NCBI RefSeq assembly: GCF_002834385.1
Contig: NZ_PITQ01000017.1
Location: forward strand, 27,247-91,246
DNA from: Rahnella sp. AA
GTDB lineage: Bacteria > Pseudomonadota > Gammaproteobacteria > Enterobacterales > Enterobacteriaceae
Length of the DNA stretch: 64,000 nt
Direction of reading: 5' to 3'
Part shown: piece by piece, positions 8,391-16,140 of the stretch
Layout of the letters: each line of letters starts with the position of its first letter
How positions within the stretch are numbered: position 1 is the first letter of the stretch
Position numbers and translations under genes: made by a program
Notes under the pieces: model-generated
Told to the model about the DNA's origin: nothing
Database searches by the model: none
What the model saw: the letters and a program-made list of their open reading frames with translations, nothing else

Positions 8391-8653
8391 TGACTAAATG
8401 GCTTGTGCGGTTTCTGCTGGCTGTGGGGTACGTGCTGGCGTTCATAATCCTGACCGTTCTGTTCACTCAGGTGATAGATAATTTTATCACTGAGAACACT
8501 ATACGGGCTTATGCGGGCTTCTTTGGTGTGTATGATGCTGAAGGCATTCTTGATGCATACCAGAACACAGCGGTGTGCGTGTCAGCGGTTGGTGGGGTGT
8601 TGGTTATTCTGCTTTGCCGTTGGTATGTGCTCAGAATGAAGAACCAAGACTGA
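8390..8653 (+). CDS. membrane protein, probable immunity to the Tlde1-type effector
   Basis: 87 residues from a GTG start that shares one base with the effector stop codon (TAGTG). There is one hydrophobic segment at about residues 5-27 and a second near 60-80 (C-V-S-A-V-G-G-V-L-V-I-L-L-C). The loop of about 30 residues between them probably faces the periplasm, where the effector acts. I do not recognise its family. Immunity is inferred from position, size and membrane topology. Confidence 0.7.
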   Translation: MTKWLVRFLLAVGYVLAFIILTVLFTQVIDNFITENTIRAYAGFFGVYDAEGILDAYQNTAVCVSAVGGVLVILLCRWYVLRMKNQD

Positions 8654-8663
8654 TTTCACCATC

Positions 8664-8706
8664 AAAGCCATGCCGTAACATTCTCAAGTTGCTGTATGGC
8701 TTTTTC
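8664..8706 (+). terminator. possible terminator after the T6SS module
   Basis: AAAGCCAT at 8664-8671 pairs with ATGGCTTT at 8696-8703 and is followed by a short T-rich run. The loop is long (about 24 bases), so the assignment is weak. Confidence 0.35.
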
Positions 8707-8760
8707 TTTGGTGTCGCGACGTGGAATCTATAAAACTGGAGTCTGTTCAATATTTTTCAT

Positions 8761-9198
8761 TTATTCTCCTGCGTAAGTCAGGAAGAAGGTTTCCTGAGTC
8801 ATGTTTTCGAGGTCGTTCGGTGCTGACGCTTTCCATGTTTTGAAAATCACTTGCTCGTCACCATAAAAAACAACCGTTCCGACCATGCCATCATCATTCG
8901 CACTCGTTCGCAGATTAACCACGTGATAGGTGTTTTTGTCTTTGCCGTCCTGCTTTGCGAAGAACCAATTACCCTGACCGTATGCGGCACCATCTTGTTT
9001 GAATACAAACTTGATAACAGTATCTCTGACTTTATGAATTTCGACAGAGCGTCCAGCTGTTGAGCAACTTCCGTAGAAGGATTTTCCGTCTTTCTCACCA
9101 CAGTAAACATAATCCCAAGGTGCGCCACTGTTGATGTATTCAGCTGCGTGCAGGCCACCAGATAAGGACAACATGGTTACCAGTAAAATTTTCTTCAT
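8761..9198 (-). CDS. small exported protein of unknown function
   Basis: 145 residues from ATG 9198 (MKKILLVTMLSLSGGLHAAE). The N-terminus is a clear signal peptide with cleavage after A-H-A-A-type residues. The mature part has two cysteines close together (Y-C-G-E and G-S-C-S), probably a disulfide. It also has several beta-strand-like segments (N-W-F-F-A-K-Q-D-G-K, G-T-V-V-F-Y-G-D-E). I do not recognise the family. It may be the last gene of the autotransporter operon or independent. Longer starts to 9249 are possible but would spoil the signal peptide. Confidence 0.7.
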   Translation of the reverse strand: MKKILLVTMLSLSGGLHAAEYINSGAPWDYVYCGEKDGKSFYGSCSTAGRSVEIHKVRDTVIKFVFKQDGAAYGQGNWFFAKQDGKDKNTYHVVNLRTSANDDGMVGTVVFYGDEQVIFKTWKASAPNDLENMTQETFFLTYAGE

Positions 9199-9285
9199 GG
9201 TGGATATTTCCGGATAGAATTTTGAGTTGTTAGGAATTTTCTTGTGCATTTAGTGCGATACATAACGCAAATTCTATGCGATGGG

Positions 9286-9441
9286 TCATTGAATGCCATG
9301 TACAGAAGCAATAGCGATATTGTGCAACGCTTTAGCGTTATGCATATTCTCGCGGTTATCCTCGATGACCTGAACGGTTTGTGCCTGAACACTGCCCGTG
9401 AGGAGGGCTGCCGTAATCAGGTATTTTATGAGGGCTTTCAT
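9286..9441 (-). CDS. 51-residue exported peptide
   Basis: An open frame of 51 codons with an N-terminal signal sequence (MKALIKYLITAALLTGSVQA, then Q-T-V-Q). AAGGAG stands nine bases before ATG 9441. The mature part, about 31 residues, is polar. It begins 15 bases after the stop of the upstream 73-residue gene, so it belongs to the same transcription unit. No family recognised. The ribosome site, signal peptide and tight spacing together support translation. Confidence 0.55.
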   Translation of the reverse strand: MKALIKYLITAALLTGSVQAQTVQVIEDNRENMHNAKALHNIAIASVHGIQ

Positions 9442-9455
9442 TGTTCCGGGGCTCC

Positions 9456-9677
9456 TTAGTTCACCGGTTCCCAGCTCACCAGCACCGCGACTTCATCGGG
9501 TTTCGCGATGAATTTACTGAGCGTCGCGGTGTGGCCGTCTCGCATCATTACTGATACAGCCACGCCGGTGACACCGTCAGACAGGGGTGTTTCCTCAACC
9601 CGCTGTAACATTTTCAGGCAGGTGTATTGCTGCTCCGGGGGTAAATGTTTGAACTGATCGGTATGGTGTTTTTTCAT
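9456..9677 (-). CDS. 73-residue protein of unknown function
   Basis: Starts at ATG 9677 inside an ATGA overlap with the stop of the lipoprotein gene, a sign of translational coupling. It has a charged N-terminal part (MKKHHTDQFKHLPPEQQY) and a beta-rich C-terminal part. No signal peptide or membrane segment is visible, so it is probably cytosolic. I do not recognise it. Its place in the autotransporter operon suggests an accessory role. Confidence 0.6.
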   Translation of the reverse strand: MKKHHTDQFKHLPPEQQYTCLKMLQRVEETPLSDGVTGVAVSVMMRDGHTATLSKFIAKPDEVAVLVSWEPVN

Positions 9678-10090
9678 ACTGTCGTCCTGCCGTAAATCTG
9701 CCCGTCACGCATCAGCACCACTTTATGTGTGCGCTTGTAGTAGATCGCCGTAAAAATGCCTTTGCGGTAAACCTGAGCATCCGCGTTATCTTCATCCAGT
9801 GCTGCTGCCGTGCTTTCGATGTATCCCTGCTTATCTGCGGGAAAGATTTTGATATCAATACCTTTGATTCGGACATGCACGACGCGTTTGGCCGTCTGCG
9901 CATATTGCTTTGCCGCATTTTCCATTGCCTGCTTCATTGCCGTATTCTGAACCGCCGTCTGGCGGTTTTGCTCAGCGATATAACACGCGTCTTTGGATAT
10001 TCCCTGCGCCTGGCAATCCGCCATCCGGGATGCCTGAGATGAACAACCGGCGAGCAAAACCAGCGTCGTGGCGATAAAAATTTTTTTCAT
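9674..10090 (-). CDS. lipoprotein in the trimeric autotransporter operon
   Basis: 138 residues. The signal peptide ends in the lipobox L-L-A-G-C (Cys16), with S-S after the cysteine, which fits an outer-membrane destination. The next 60 residues are rich in Q, A and K and are probably helical or coiled coil. A C-terminal part with K-G-I-F-T-A-I-Y-Y-K-R follows. Some trimeric autotransporters need a lipoprotein for assembly (SadB for SadA); this protein could play a similar role but is not recognisably SadB. It starts 70 bases after the autotransporter stop and is coupled by ATGA overlap to the next gene. Confidence 0.7.
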   Translation of the reverse strand: MKKIFIATTLVLLAGCSSQASRMADCQAQGISKDACYIAEQNRQTAVQNTAMKQAMENAAKQYAQTAKRVVHVRIKGIDIKIFPADKQGYIESTAAALDEDNADAQVYRKGIFTAIYYKRTHKVVLMRDGQIYGRTTV

Positions 10091-10159
10091 AAAATGCCCG
10101 TTAAATTCGTTCAGTTGTATGCCGTGGCTGACTTTTGCCAGCCACGGATAATGATTTTA

Positions 10160-11881
10160 TTACCAGCCCACGCTCACACCTGCGCCGTAACCGACATTGT
10201 CCTGTGAGTCGTCGGAAACGGTCATTTTGACGATAGTGGCGTGCCCGGCGTGGAAGGAAGCGCCGACGGAAAGCGCATTTTCGGAATCGTAACCCCCGAT
10301 GCCTGCACCGACGGCAAACTGCTGGGATTCCTGAACCTGAGGGATATTGGCCTGAGCCATCGCGGAGGCAGAGCCTGCAGCGGCTTCTTTTTTGTTGTCA
10401 TCAACCTCAGATTTCAATGAACTGAATTTCTGATTGGTGTAGGACTCAGATTCCGAAAGAACCTGTTTATCTGCCTGATAGCGCGCATGAGATTCTGACA
10501 ACACTTCGGCATGATTCTGCTCAGCCTCAATATTGAGGGAGGTAATTTGTGCATCGTAATATGCAGAGCGGACTTCTTGCTGAACGACCGGCTGCTGAGC
10601 CGGGGTTGCGGTAAGCTTTTCGATGGTTTGATGATCGGCCGTTTGCTGGGTTATCAGGGAATGCACTGCGGCGTTGGTAGCGGCAGCATTCATTTGGGTG
10701 AGACGGGTGTTGCTGTCTTGCTGAACGACCGGGATAGATGCCTGGACTATCGCTTTGGTCTGAGCGGCATCGTGCGCGGCAAGCATTCCCTGAATGCGAT
10801 CCGACTGGCGGATATTTTCACGGGCGTTTGCGCCATCAATACTTTCCTGTGCGGCTTGTGTGGCTTTATCCTGCTCGGTGTCCGTGCCTAACTGGCGTAC
10901 TTTGTCGTGAGCGTAAAGTTTTTGATCGACTTTCTGATTGGCAGTTTGCTGTGCTTTATCCGCGGCATTTTGAGCCTGCTGAATACCGTGATCCTGGTCA
11001 GTATCAGTGCCCAGTTGGCGTTTTTTGTCATTAGCGTAAAGCGACTGATCAACTTTACCTGCAATTGCATTTTTATTTGACGCAATATCCAGCTTGTTTT
11101 GGTTTGCTTCGTTGCCCAATGCGACGGTCACAACGTGGTCGGTATCAACCTGAGACGACAGATTTTTCACAGCACTGTTGGTATCCGCAATGTTGTGCGT
11201 ATTGTCCGTAATCTGGTTTGCCAGCCTCTGGTTGACAGTAGCCTGTGCCGCCTTGTTGGCAGCGATGTCGTCTTTGTTCTGGTTAACGCCTTGGGCGGTT
11301 GCACGGATCAAACCTGCGTTATCGTCGATGTCTTTGCGGTTATCGGCAATTGCATCCTGATTGGCCTTAATCAACCCGGATTGGACAAAGTTGCCTTTAA
11401 GCGCTGCGGTAGCATTAATACTGGCATGTGTTGCAGTCGTCTGAGCTGTTTGAATCGCAGCGTCCTGTTCAACGTTTTTAGCAGCATTATTGTCAATATC
11501 TACTTGCGCAACCATGATGGCATGGTGGTTATTATCAATCTTGTTGTTAGACCAGTTAACATCATGCTGAAGGGAAGATAGCGAATTATCCTGTGATTTT
11601 TCATGGGTTTGTGCTGCTTTCAAAGCATCGAAACGAACTTTCAATTCCGTCTGAGAAGGGACGCTGGTAGGTGCTGCTGCTTGAGGTTTTTGTACGTCAA
11701 CATCAGAAGCCGAAACAGGAGCCGCAGCGACTGCCATAGCCGCAACAGTGACCGCCATTAAAACACGGCGAATGGTCGAAGCCGATACTCCGAAATAACG
11801 CGCCAATTCCGATTTGTTATGATTCCCTGCGATGTAAGCATTAACGATCTGAGTATTACGGTCTGTTACCTGAGCTTTCAT
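10160..11881 (-). CDS. YadA-like trimeric autotransporter with an HTH preceding the signal peptide
   Basis: 573 residues from ATG 11881. The C-terminal 60 residues match the YadA anchor (Q-F-A-V-G-A-G-I-G-G-Y, then V-G-Y-G-A-G-V-S-V-G-W) and end in an aromatic residue as outer-membrane barrels do. The passenger is a long A/Q/N/D-rich coiled coil. It contains two adjacent 41-residue copies of a K-V-D-Q-x-L-Y-A-x-D-K unit (10934-11056 and 10811-10933). The N-terminus is unusual: residues 11-41 read as a helix-turn-helix (K-S-E-L-A-R-Y-F-G-V-S-A-S-T-I-R-R-V-L), running straight into a hydrophobic segment (41-54) and an A/S-rich cleavage region. An in-frame ATG at 11932 has no better ribosome site. 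Probably first gene of the operon down to 9286 or 8761. Confidence 0.85.
   Translation of the reverse strand: MKAQVTDRNTQIVNAYIAGNHNKSELARYFGVSASTIRRVLMAVTVAAMAVAAAPVSASDVDVQKPQAAAPTSVPSQTELKVRFDALKAAQTHEKSQDNSLSSLQHDVNWSNNKIDNNHHAIMVAQVDIDNNAAKNVEQDAAIQTAQTTATHASINATAALKGNFVQSGLIKANQDAIADNRKDIDDNAGLIRATAQGVNQNKDDIAANKAAQATVNQRLANQITDNTHNIADTNSAVKNLSSQVDTDHVVTVALGNEANQNKLDIASNKNAIAGKVDQSLYANDKKRQLGTDTDQDHGIQQAQNAADKAQQTANQKVDQKLYAHDKVRQLGTDTEQDKATQAAQESIDGANARENIRQSDRIQGMLAAHDAAQTKAIVQASIPVVQQDSNTRLTQMNAAATNAAVHSLITQQTADHQTIEKLTATPAQQPVVQQEVRSAYYDAQITSLNIEAEQNHAEVLSESHARYQADKQVLSESESYTNQKFSSLKSEVDDNKKEAAAGSASAMAQANIPQVQESQQFAVGAGIGGYDSENALSVGASFHAGHATIVKMTVSDDSQDNVGYGAGVSVGW
10811..11056 (-). 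repeat. two tandem 123-bp passenger repeats
   Basis: Two adjacent 41-codon units inside the autotransporter gene, starting at 11056 and 10933. Both encode K-V-D-Q-x-L-Y-A-x-D-K-x-R-Q-L-G-T-D-T-x-Q-D. The second halves are more diverged. They probably form one coiled-coil stalk module each. Confidence 0.75.
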
Positions 11882-12209
11882 GAGTTTTTTCCGACATTGA
11901 AATAAGTATCTAATAGCGACAAATAAATGCACCAGCAGGACGACATTTCTGTCCCCTTACGAAAATCATACATACGATGAATGTGACTTGTTTCACACAT
12001 TCACGGTCATTTGACTTATGTCAAGAAACGTAAAGTTAAACCGCTACATGAAATTGTTTCACTTAGCGCGATTATTTGTAGCTAACAGACACTGTTTTAT
12101 GCCTCTAAAGAGGTAAAAACTCGGATTTTTGGTAGCGGATAGCGACGTAATGAAATCCCTACGGGATTCTTGTACAATGTGTCGGGCTTAAGAAATTGGA
12201 GATAAGGCT
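11882..12209. promoter_or_regulatory. divergent control region between autotransporter and HTH gene
   Basis: A 328-base AT-rich gap. It holds the inverted repeat TTGAC-TTAT-GTCAA at 12011-12024, and two similar TTGTTTCAC segments (near 11988-11996 and 12054-12062) on the plus strand. These could be operators for the divergent HTH protein, for the HTH carried by the autotransporter, or for a global regulator. No gene was seen here. Confidence 0.4.
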
Positions 12210-12536
12210 ATGGCAGATAACGCAAATGAGTTTTTGGATTACGTTCAGCGGTTGAATATCGATCAGCCGGCGTTGTGTATCCTGCTTGGCTTGCCCCGCA
12301 GTACATTAAATAAGTGGATTAACGGCACAGTGACGCAAATTCCTCAGGTGGCAGTGACGGCGGTGAGAATGTTGTGGTTCATGCGAGAAAGCGATGAAGC
12401 CCTGTTCGAAAAATGGGCGATGGTGCAGGATTTTGGTGTGACAGCAGAATATGCGGTGAACGATAAAGCGCAGGTATTTCTGCATACCATTAAGCGTGAA
12501 CCGAGCACGCCGATTAAAAGATTACTGAGTAAATAA
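12210..12536 (+). CDS. small helix-turn-helix protein
   Basis: 108 residues. Residues about 17-45 (Q-P-A-L-C-I-L-L-G-L-P-R-S-T-L-N-K-W-I-N-G) fit a Cro/CI-like or XRE-type HTH. The rest is helical and ends in a basic tail (P-I-K-R-L-L-S-K). GGAGATAAGG precedes the ATG. It is divergent from the autotransporter operon and is a candidate regulator of it. No toxin-like partner is adjacent. Confidence 0.7.
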   Translation: MADNANEFLDYVQRLNIDQPALCILLGLPRSTLNKWINGTVTQIPQVAVTAVRMLWFMRESDEALFEKWAMVQDFGVTAEYAVNDKAQVFLHTIKREPSTPIKRLLSK

Positions 12537-12574
12537 GTTTTCAGGCGGGAGTAAAAGGGCGCTAAAAGCCCGTT

Positions 12575-12614
12575 AAAAAAGGCGATAGACCTGCTGAGGT
12601 TTATCGCCTTTTTT
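12575..12614. terminator. bidirectional terminator
   Basis: AAAAAAGGCGATA...ACCT pairs with AGGT...TATCGCCTTTTTT around a GCTG loop. A-rich and T-rich flanks serve both the HTH gene (plus) and the EthD-like gene (minus). Confidence 0.8.
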
Positions 12615-12636
12615 ATTTATGCGTTGAGCAAATTGT

Positions 12637-12942
12637 TCAGACAACAACCTCAAAAATCATCTTAACGGGTTCGATATTGGTGAAGTTGGCCACGTCTGCC
12701 ACAAAGTCAGCGGCGTTATCTTTCATGCCTTGCTCAAAATCTTCCATTGAATTGCAGTAAATATGGCATGCCGCGATAAACGGAGCATCGGCCGGGGCAT
12801 TTTCAGGGATTTTGTCGATGGCATAGGAATGGCAAAACGCTCCCATGCGGCTTTTAATCAGCGGCAAATGCACGTCACGGTAATAGTCATGATCAAAGGT
12901 TCCGTTTTTGATGTTTGGGTATAGCACGCTGTATTTAATCAA
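12637..12942 (-). CDS. EthD-domain protein
   Basis: 101 residues, all of which fit the EthD dimeric alpha/beta-barrel family: an N-terminal strand (M-I-K-Y-S-V-L-Y-P), then F-D-H-D-Y-Y-R-D-V-H-L-P-L. The conserved H-x-P motif is typical. Such proteins are small cytosolic monooxygenase-like or accessory proteins of degradation pathways. The substrate cannot be deduced. It is a single gene convergent with the HTH gene. Confidence 0.8.
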   Translation of the reverse strand: MIKYSVLYPNIKNGTFDHDYYRDVHLPLIKSRMGAFCHSYAIDKIPENAPADAPFIAACHIYCNSMEDFEQGMKDNAADFVADVANFTNIEPVKMIFEVVV

Positions 12943-13103
12943 TTTATTACCTTCGATATTTAAAATATAGAGCAGAGAAGAGAGTCAAAACAGACAAATA
13001 GTCTAGCGCACGGTTAATGACCTTGCCGCGCCTTTTGTGCCCGAAAACGTCTGAGTTTCGCGATGTACTACGCTTAGACGATGGCATTTTAAAAGGACGA
13101 TAC

Positions 13104-14450
13104 ATGGGTTTTCTGGGATGGACCGCCGCAGTGGGCGGATTGTTGTTAATTATGTCTCTGGCGTCGGGATGGATTTCCCGCGGGCCGGTGACGACTTTTG
13201 GATTGTATCTTGCTGCAGGTGTGGTGTGCGGCCCCTGGGTTCTGGATTTACTGCACGTTGATCTGGTGGCGTATTCAACGCTGACTGCGCGTTTTACCGA
13301 AATCGCGATGGCTGCTTCGCTCTTTATTACCGGCCTCAAGCTCAGGTTGCCTTTCCGTTCGCAAAGCTGGCGTGTCGGCGCGGTGCTGGCGTTTCCCGCG
13401 ATGCTGCTGACGGTGCTGTGCGTTACCGTGATGACACATTACATCACCGGCCTTTCCTGGCCGCTGGCGCTGGCTTTGGGTGCGATTATCGCACCCACGG
13501 ATCCCGTTCTGGCGAGCATGATTGCGGTCAATGATGCGAATGACGATGACGGCCTTCGGGTTGCGCTGTCGAGCGAAGCGGGGATGAACGACGGCTCGGC
13601 GCTGCCTGTTCTGATGCTGGCTTTGATGTTGTTTACCGCGCACGAAGGGTTGTCGTCGGAGGCCATCTGGCACTGGGCGTGGCGAGATGTTGTTTGGGCA
13701 CTGCTCGGCGGGCTGGGGATTGGTTTCGCGATGGGGAAAGGGGTCGGGCTGATCGCTACGCGGTTTCACAGCAAACAGCGGTCGGTTGCGCCGAGTGATT
13801 TTCTGGCGCTGTCGCTGATTGCGCTGAGTTATGCCGCCGCGCAAAGCCTCGATGCATCGGGCTTTCTGGCGGCTTTTGCGGCGGGCGTCGGGTTGCGCAG
13901 TGCTGAGGTGCGTGTGGTATCGCTGCATCCGCCGGAAGATCTGGAAGAAGGGCGGCGGCCACCGCCCGCAGAAGGGATGGTAAACCCTCATCAGCGCCAC
14001 AGTATGCAGGCGGAAATGCCGCGAAACTCTATCGGGCTGATGGTCGGCGATGCGTTGTCCTTCGGGGATACCATTGAGCGAATTTTTGCCGCCGGGATTG
14101 TGATGGTGCTGGGGATAACGCTGGCCGAACACTGGGAGCCGATGGGGCTGCTGATCGCCGCCATTTTATTTATCGTTATCCGCCCGCTTGCCGTATATCT
14201 CACGACAATGGGCATCCGCGTGCCGCACGGACGAAGGCTAATGATTGGTTGGTTTGGCATTCGCGGGATTGGCAGTATGAACTACATTGCTTATGCCTGG
14301 ACGCACGGGCTGCACGGCGCGGACGCTAATTACATGACCAATATTGCGTTTACGGTGATCGTCGCCAGCGTGGTTATCCACGGGCTGACGGTATCGCCGG
14401 TGCTGCACTGGCGCCAGTCGAGGCAGGCTGCGAGGGCGCAAAAAGAATAG
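13104..14450 (+). CDS. CPA1-family Na+(K+)/H+ antiporter, NhaP-like
   Basis: 448 residues with about 12 membrane segments. G-A-I-I-A-P-T-D-P-V-L-A-S is the family's ion-binding TDP motif. S-S-E-A-G-M-N-D-G-S-A-L-P is the second conserved block (E-x-x-x-N-D). A hydrophilic loop of about 50 residues (P-P-E-D-L-E-E-G-R-R to N-P-H-Q-R-H) lies in the second half. AAAAGGACG precedes ATG 13104, which I prefer to the ATG at 13017. It exchanges cations for protons at the inner membrane. It is a single gene with its own terminator. Confidence 0.88.
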   Translation: MGFLGWTAAVGGLLLIMSLASGWISRGPVTTFGLYLAAGVVCGPWVLDLLHVDLVAYSTLTARFTEIAMAASLFITGLKLRLPFRSQSWRVGAVLAFPAMLLTVLCVTVMTHYITGLSWPLALALGAIIAPTDPVLASMIAVNDANDDDGLRVALSSEAGMNDGSALPVLMLALMLFTAHEGLSSEAIWHWAWRDVVWALLGGLGIGFAMGKGVGLIATRFHSKQRSVAPSDFLALSLIALSYAAAQSLDASGFLAAFAAGVGLRSAEVRVVSLHPPEDLEEGRRPPPAEGMVNPHQRHSMQAEMPRNSIGLMVGDALSFGDTIERIFAAGIVMVLGITLAEHWEPMGLLIAAILFIVIRPLAVYLTTMGIRVPHGRRLMIGWFGIRGIGSMNYIAYAWTHGLHGADANYMTNIAFTVIVASVVIHGLTVSPVLHWRQSRQAARAQKE

Positions 14451-14464
14451 AACAGGTAGAAACG

Positions 14465-14493
14465 AAAACGGACGCTCAGGGCGTCCGTTTTTA
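14465..14493 (+). terminator. terminator after the antiporter, convergent with znuB
   Basis: AAAACGGACGC (14465-14475) pairs perfectly with GCGTCCGTTTT (14481-14491) around TCAGG. The A/T flanks would let it work on both strands. Confidence 0.85.
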
Positions 14494-14519
14494 CAGGTGT
14501 TTCTTTAGTGATATTGCCG

Positions 14520-15305
14520 TCAGGCAATCTGCTTTTTGCCGAGACTGAGCATAAACAGCACCGCAGCGGAAAGCACAACGGACGGGCCCGCCGGTGTGTC
14601 GTAGAATGCTGAAAACGTCAGACCGGCTGTGACGGCGATAATGCCAATCGCAATTGCCACGGTCGCCATCTGTTCAGGTGTTTTCGCAAAGCGTCGCGCC
14701 GTGGCGGCAGGAATAATCAGCAGCGATGTGATGATCAGCGCCCCGACAAATTTCATCGCCAGACCAATAGTCAGCGCCGTGACCAGCATCAGGATGATCC
14801 GCGAACGTTGCAGGTTTACACCGTCGACGTGCGCCAGTTCCGGGCTGATGGTCATCGAAAGTAACGCCCGCCATTGCCAGCAAAGTACCGCAATCACGAT
14901 AGTAACACCGACGGCAATCATCCAGATATCGCTGTAGGTCACCGACAGCAAATCACCGAACAGATACGCCATCAGATCCACGCGAACGCCGGACATCAGG
15001 CTGACCACCACCAGACCGAGCGATAATGCGCTGTGCGCCATAATCCCCAGCAGGGTATCGACGGCCAGATGCGGTTTGCGCTCCAGCGCTACCAGCAAAA
15101 CTGCCAGCAATAATGTCACGGCAATGACGGTGTAAAACGGATTGACGTTGAGCAGCAGGCCGAACGCGACGCCGAGCAGGGACGCGTGAGCCAGTGTATC
15201 GCCGAAATAGGACATACGGCGCCAGACGACAAAAGAGCCCAGCGGACCGGCGGCAATCGCCAGCAAAACACCGGCGATCCAGCCGGGTAATAACAGCGCG
15301 ATCAT
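14520..15305 (-). CDS. znuB: zinc ABC transporter permease ZnuB
   Basis: 261 residues, the normal ZnuB length, with about eight membrane helices of the ABC-3 family (e.g. [20 protein letters not shown]). It forms the inner-membrane channel for Zn2+ and pairs with ZnuC. Its ATG (15303-15305) overlaps the znuC stop (TGA 15302-15304), so the two are translationally coupled in a znuCB operon. Confidence 0.95.
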   Translation of the reverse strand: MIALLLPGWIAGVLLAIAAGPLGSFVVWRRMSYFGDTLAHASLLGVAFGLLLNVNPFYTVIAVTLLLAVLLVALERKPHLAVDTLLGIMAHSALSLGLVVVSLMSGVRVDLMAYLFGDLLSVTYSDIWMIAVGVTIVIAVLCWQWRALLSMTISPELAHVDGVNLQRSRIILMLVTALTIGLAMKFVGALIITSLLIIPAATARRFAKTPEQMATVAIAIGIIAVTAGLTFSAFYDTPAGPSVVLSAAVLFMLSLGKKQIA

Positions 15306-16060
15306 GCGTCACGGCCTCCGGTGTTGCGCAAAATAATCTTCCCTTTTAAATCGTGGCGATGATTATGGTTATGACGGTAAATGGCCAGCTGTTCTGCTCC
15401 CCGGTTGCCAAACATGGCAATAAATTCAGGGTGTGTGGACACGACTTCCGGTGAGCCGGAACAGCAAATATGCTGATTCAGGCACAACACTTCGTCGGTT
15501 TTCGCCATCACCAGATGCAGGTCGTGCGACACCATCAGCACGGCGCAACCGAGCTCACAGCGCAGGTTGTCGATAAGGTTGTACAGCGCAACCTGGCCGT
15601 TGACGTCTACGCCTTGCGTCGGTTCATCGAGCACCAGAAGTTGCGGGCCGTTGAGAAGCGCGCGCGCCAGTAAAACGCGCTGGTTTTCACCGCCGGATAA
15701 TTTTTGCATCGGCTGATCGAGAAGATGCGCCGCCTGAACGCGTTTCAGCGCAGGCAAAATATCGCTTTTTTTCACGCCGGGTTTCAGGCGCATAAAACGA
15801 CTGACGGTCAGCGGCATCGTCGGGTCAAGATGAATTTTTTGCGGAACATAGCCGATGCGTAAGCCCGGCTCGCACGTCATCGTGCCTTCGGTTGGCGCAA
15901 TCAGGCCAAGCACAACGCGCACTAACGTTGATTTCCCGGCACCATTCGGGCCAAGCAGGGTCAGTATTTTCCCCGGTTGCAGGCTCAGCGAGATGTTGGA
16001 CAACACGCGGCGTGTACCGAAAGTAACCGAGATATTTTGAAGCGTAGCTAATGTGGGCAT
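15302..16060 (-). CDS. znuC: zinc ABC transporter ATPase ZnuC
   Basis: 252 residues. Walker [10 protein letters not shown], signature L-S-G-G-E-N-Q-R, and Walker [13 protein letters not shown] are all visible. The His-rich tail near the C-terminus ([10 protein letters not shown]) is a known ZnuC feature. It energises Zn2+ import with ZnuB and ZnuA. Divergent from znuA across an 80-base region that holds a Zur box. Confidence 0.96.
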   Translation of the reverse strand: MPTLATLQNISVTFGTRRVLSNISLSLQPGKILTLLGPNGAGKSTLVRVVLGLIAPTEGTMTCEPGLRIGYVPQKIHLDPTMPLTVSRFMRLKPGVKKSDILPALKRVQAAHLLDQPMQKLSGGENQRVLLARALLNGPQLLVLDEPTQGVDVNGQVALYNLIDNLRCELGCAVLMVSHDLHLVMAKTDEVLCLNQHICCSGSPEVVSTHPEFIAMFGNRGAEQLAIYRHNHNHRHDLKGKIILRNTGGRDA

Positions 16061-16085
16061 GTCATAGGGTCTTGCAGAACAAATC

Positions 16086-16107
16086 GGATGTTATAATATT
16101 GCGTTTC
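16086..16107. promoter_or_regulatory. Zur box between znuC and znuA
   Basis: GGATGTTATAATATTGCG followed by TTTC strongly resembles the enterobacterial Zur operator (GAAATGTTATANTATAACATTTC). It lies midway between the divergent znuCB and znuA genes, as in E. coli. Zinc-bound Zur would repress both. Confidence 0.85.
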
Positions 16108-16140
16108 GCGAAAAATAACCAGTTTTCCCCCAACACGAAG

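Noticed and set aside
11882..11932. Longer autotransporter start at 11932
   Set aside because: Extra 17 residues have no better ribosome site and would add a second hydrophobic, unlikely N-region.
13275..14132. 285-codon antisense frame in the antiporter gene
   Set aside because: His/Arg/Gln-rich shadow of a well-supported membrane protein; no ribosome site or domain.
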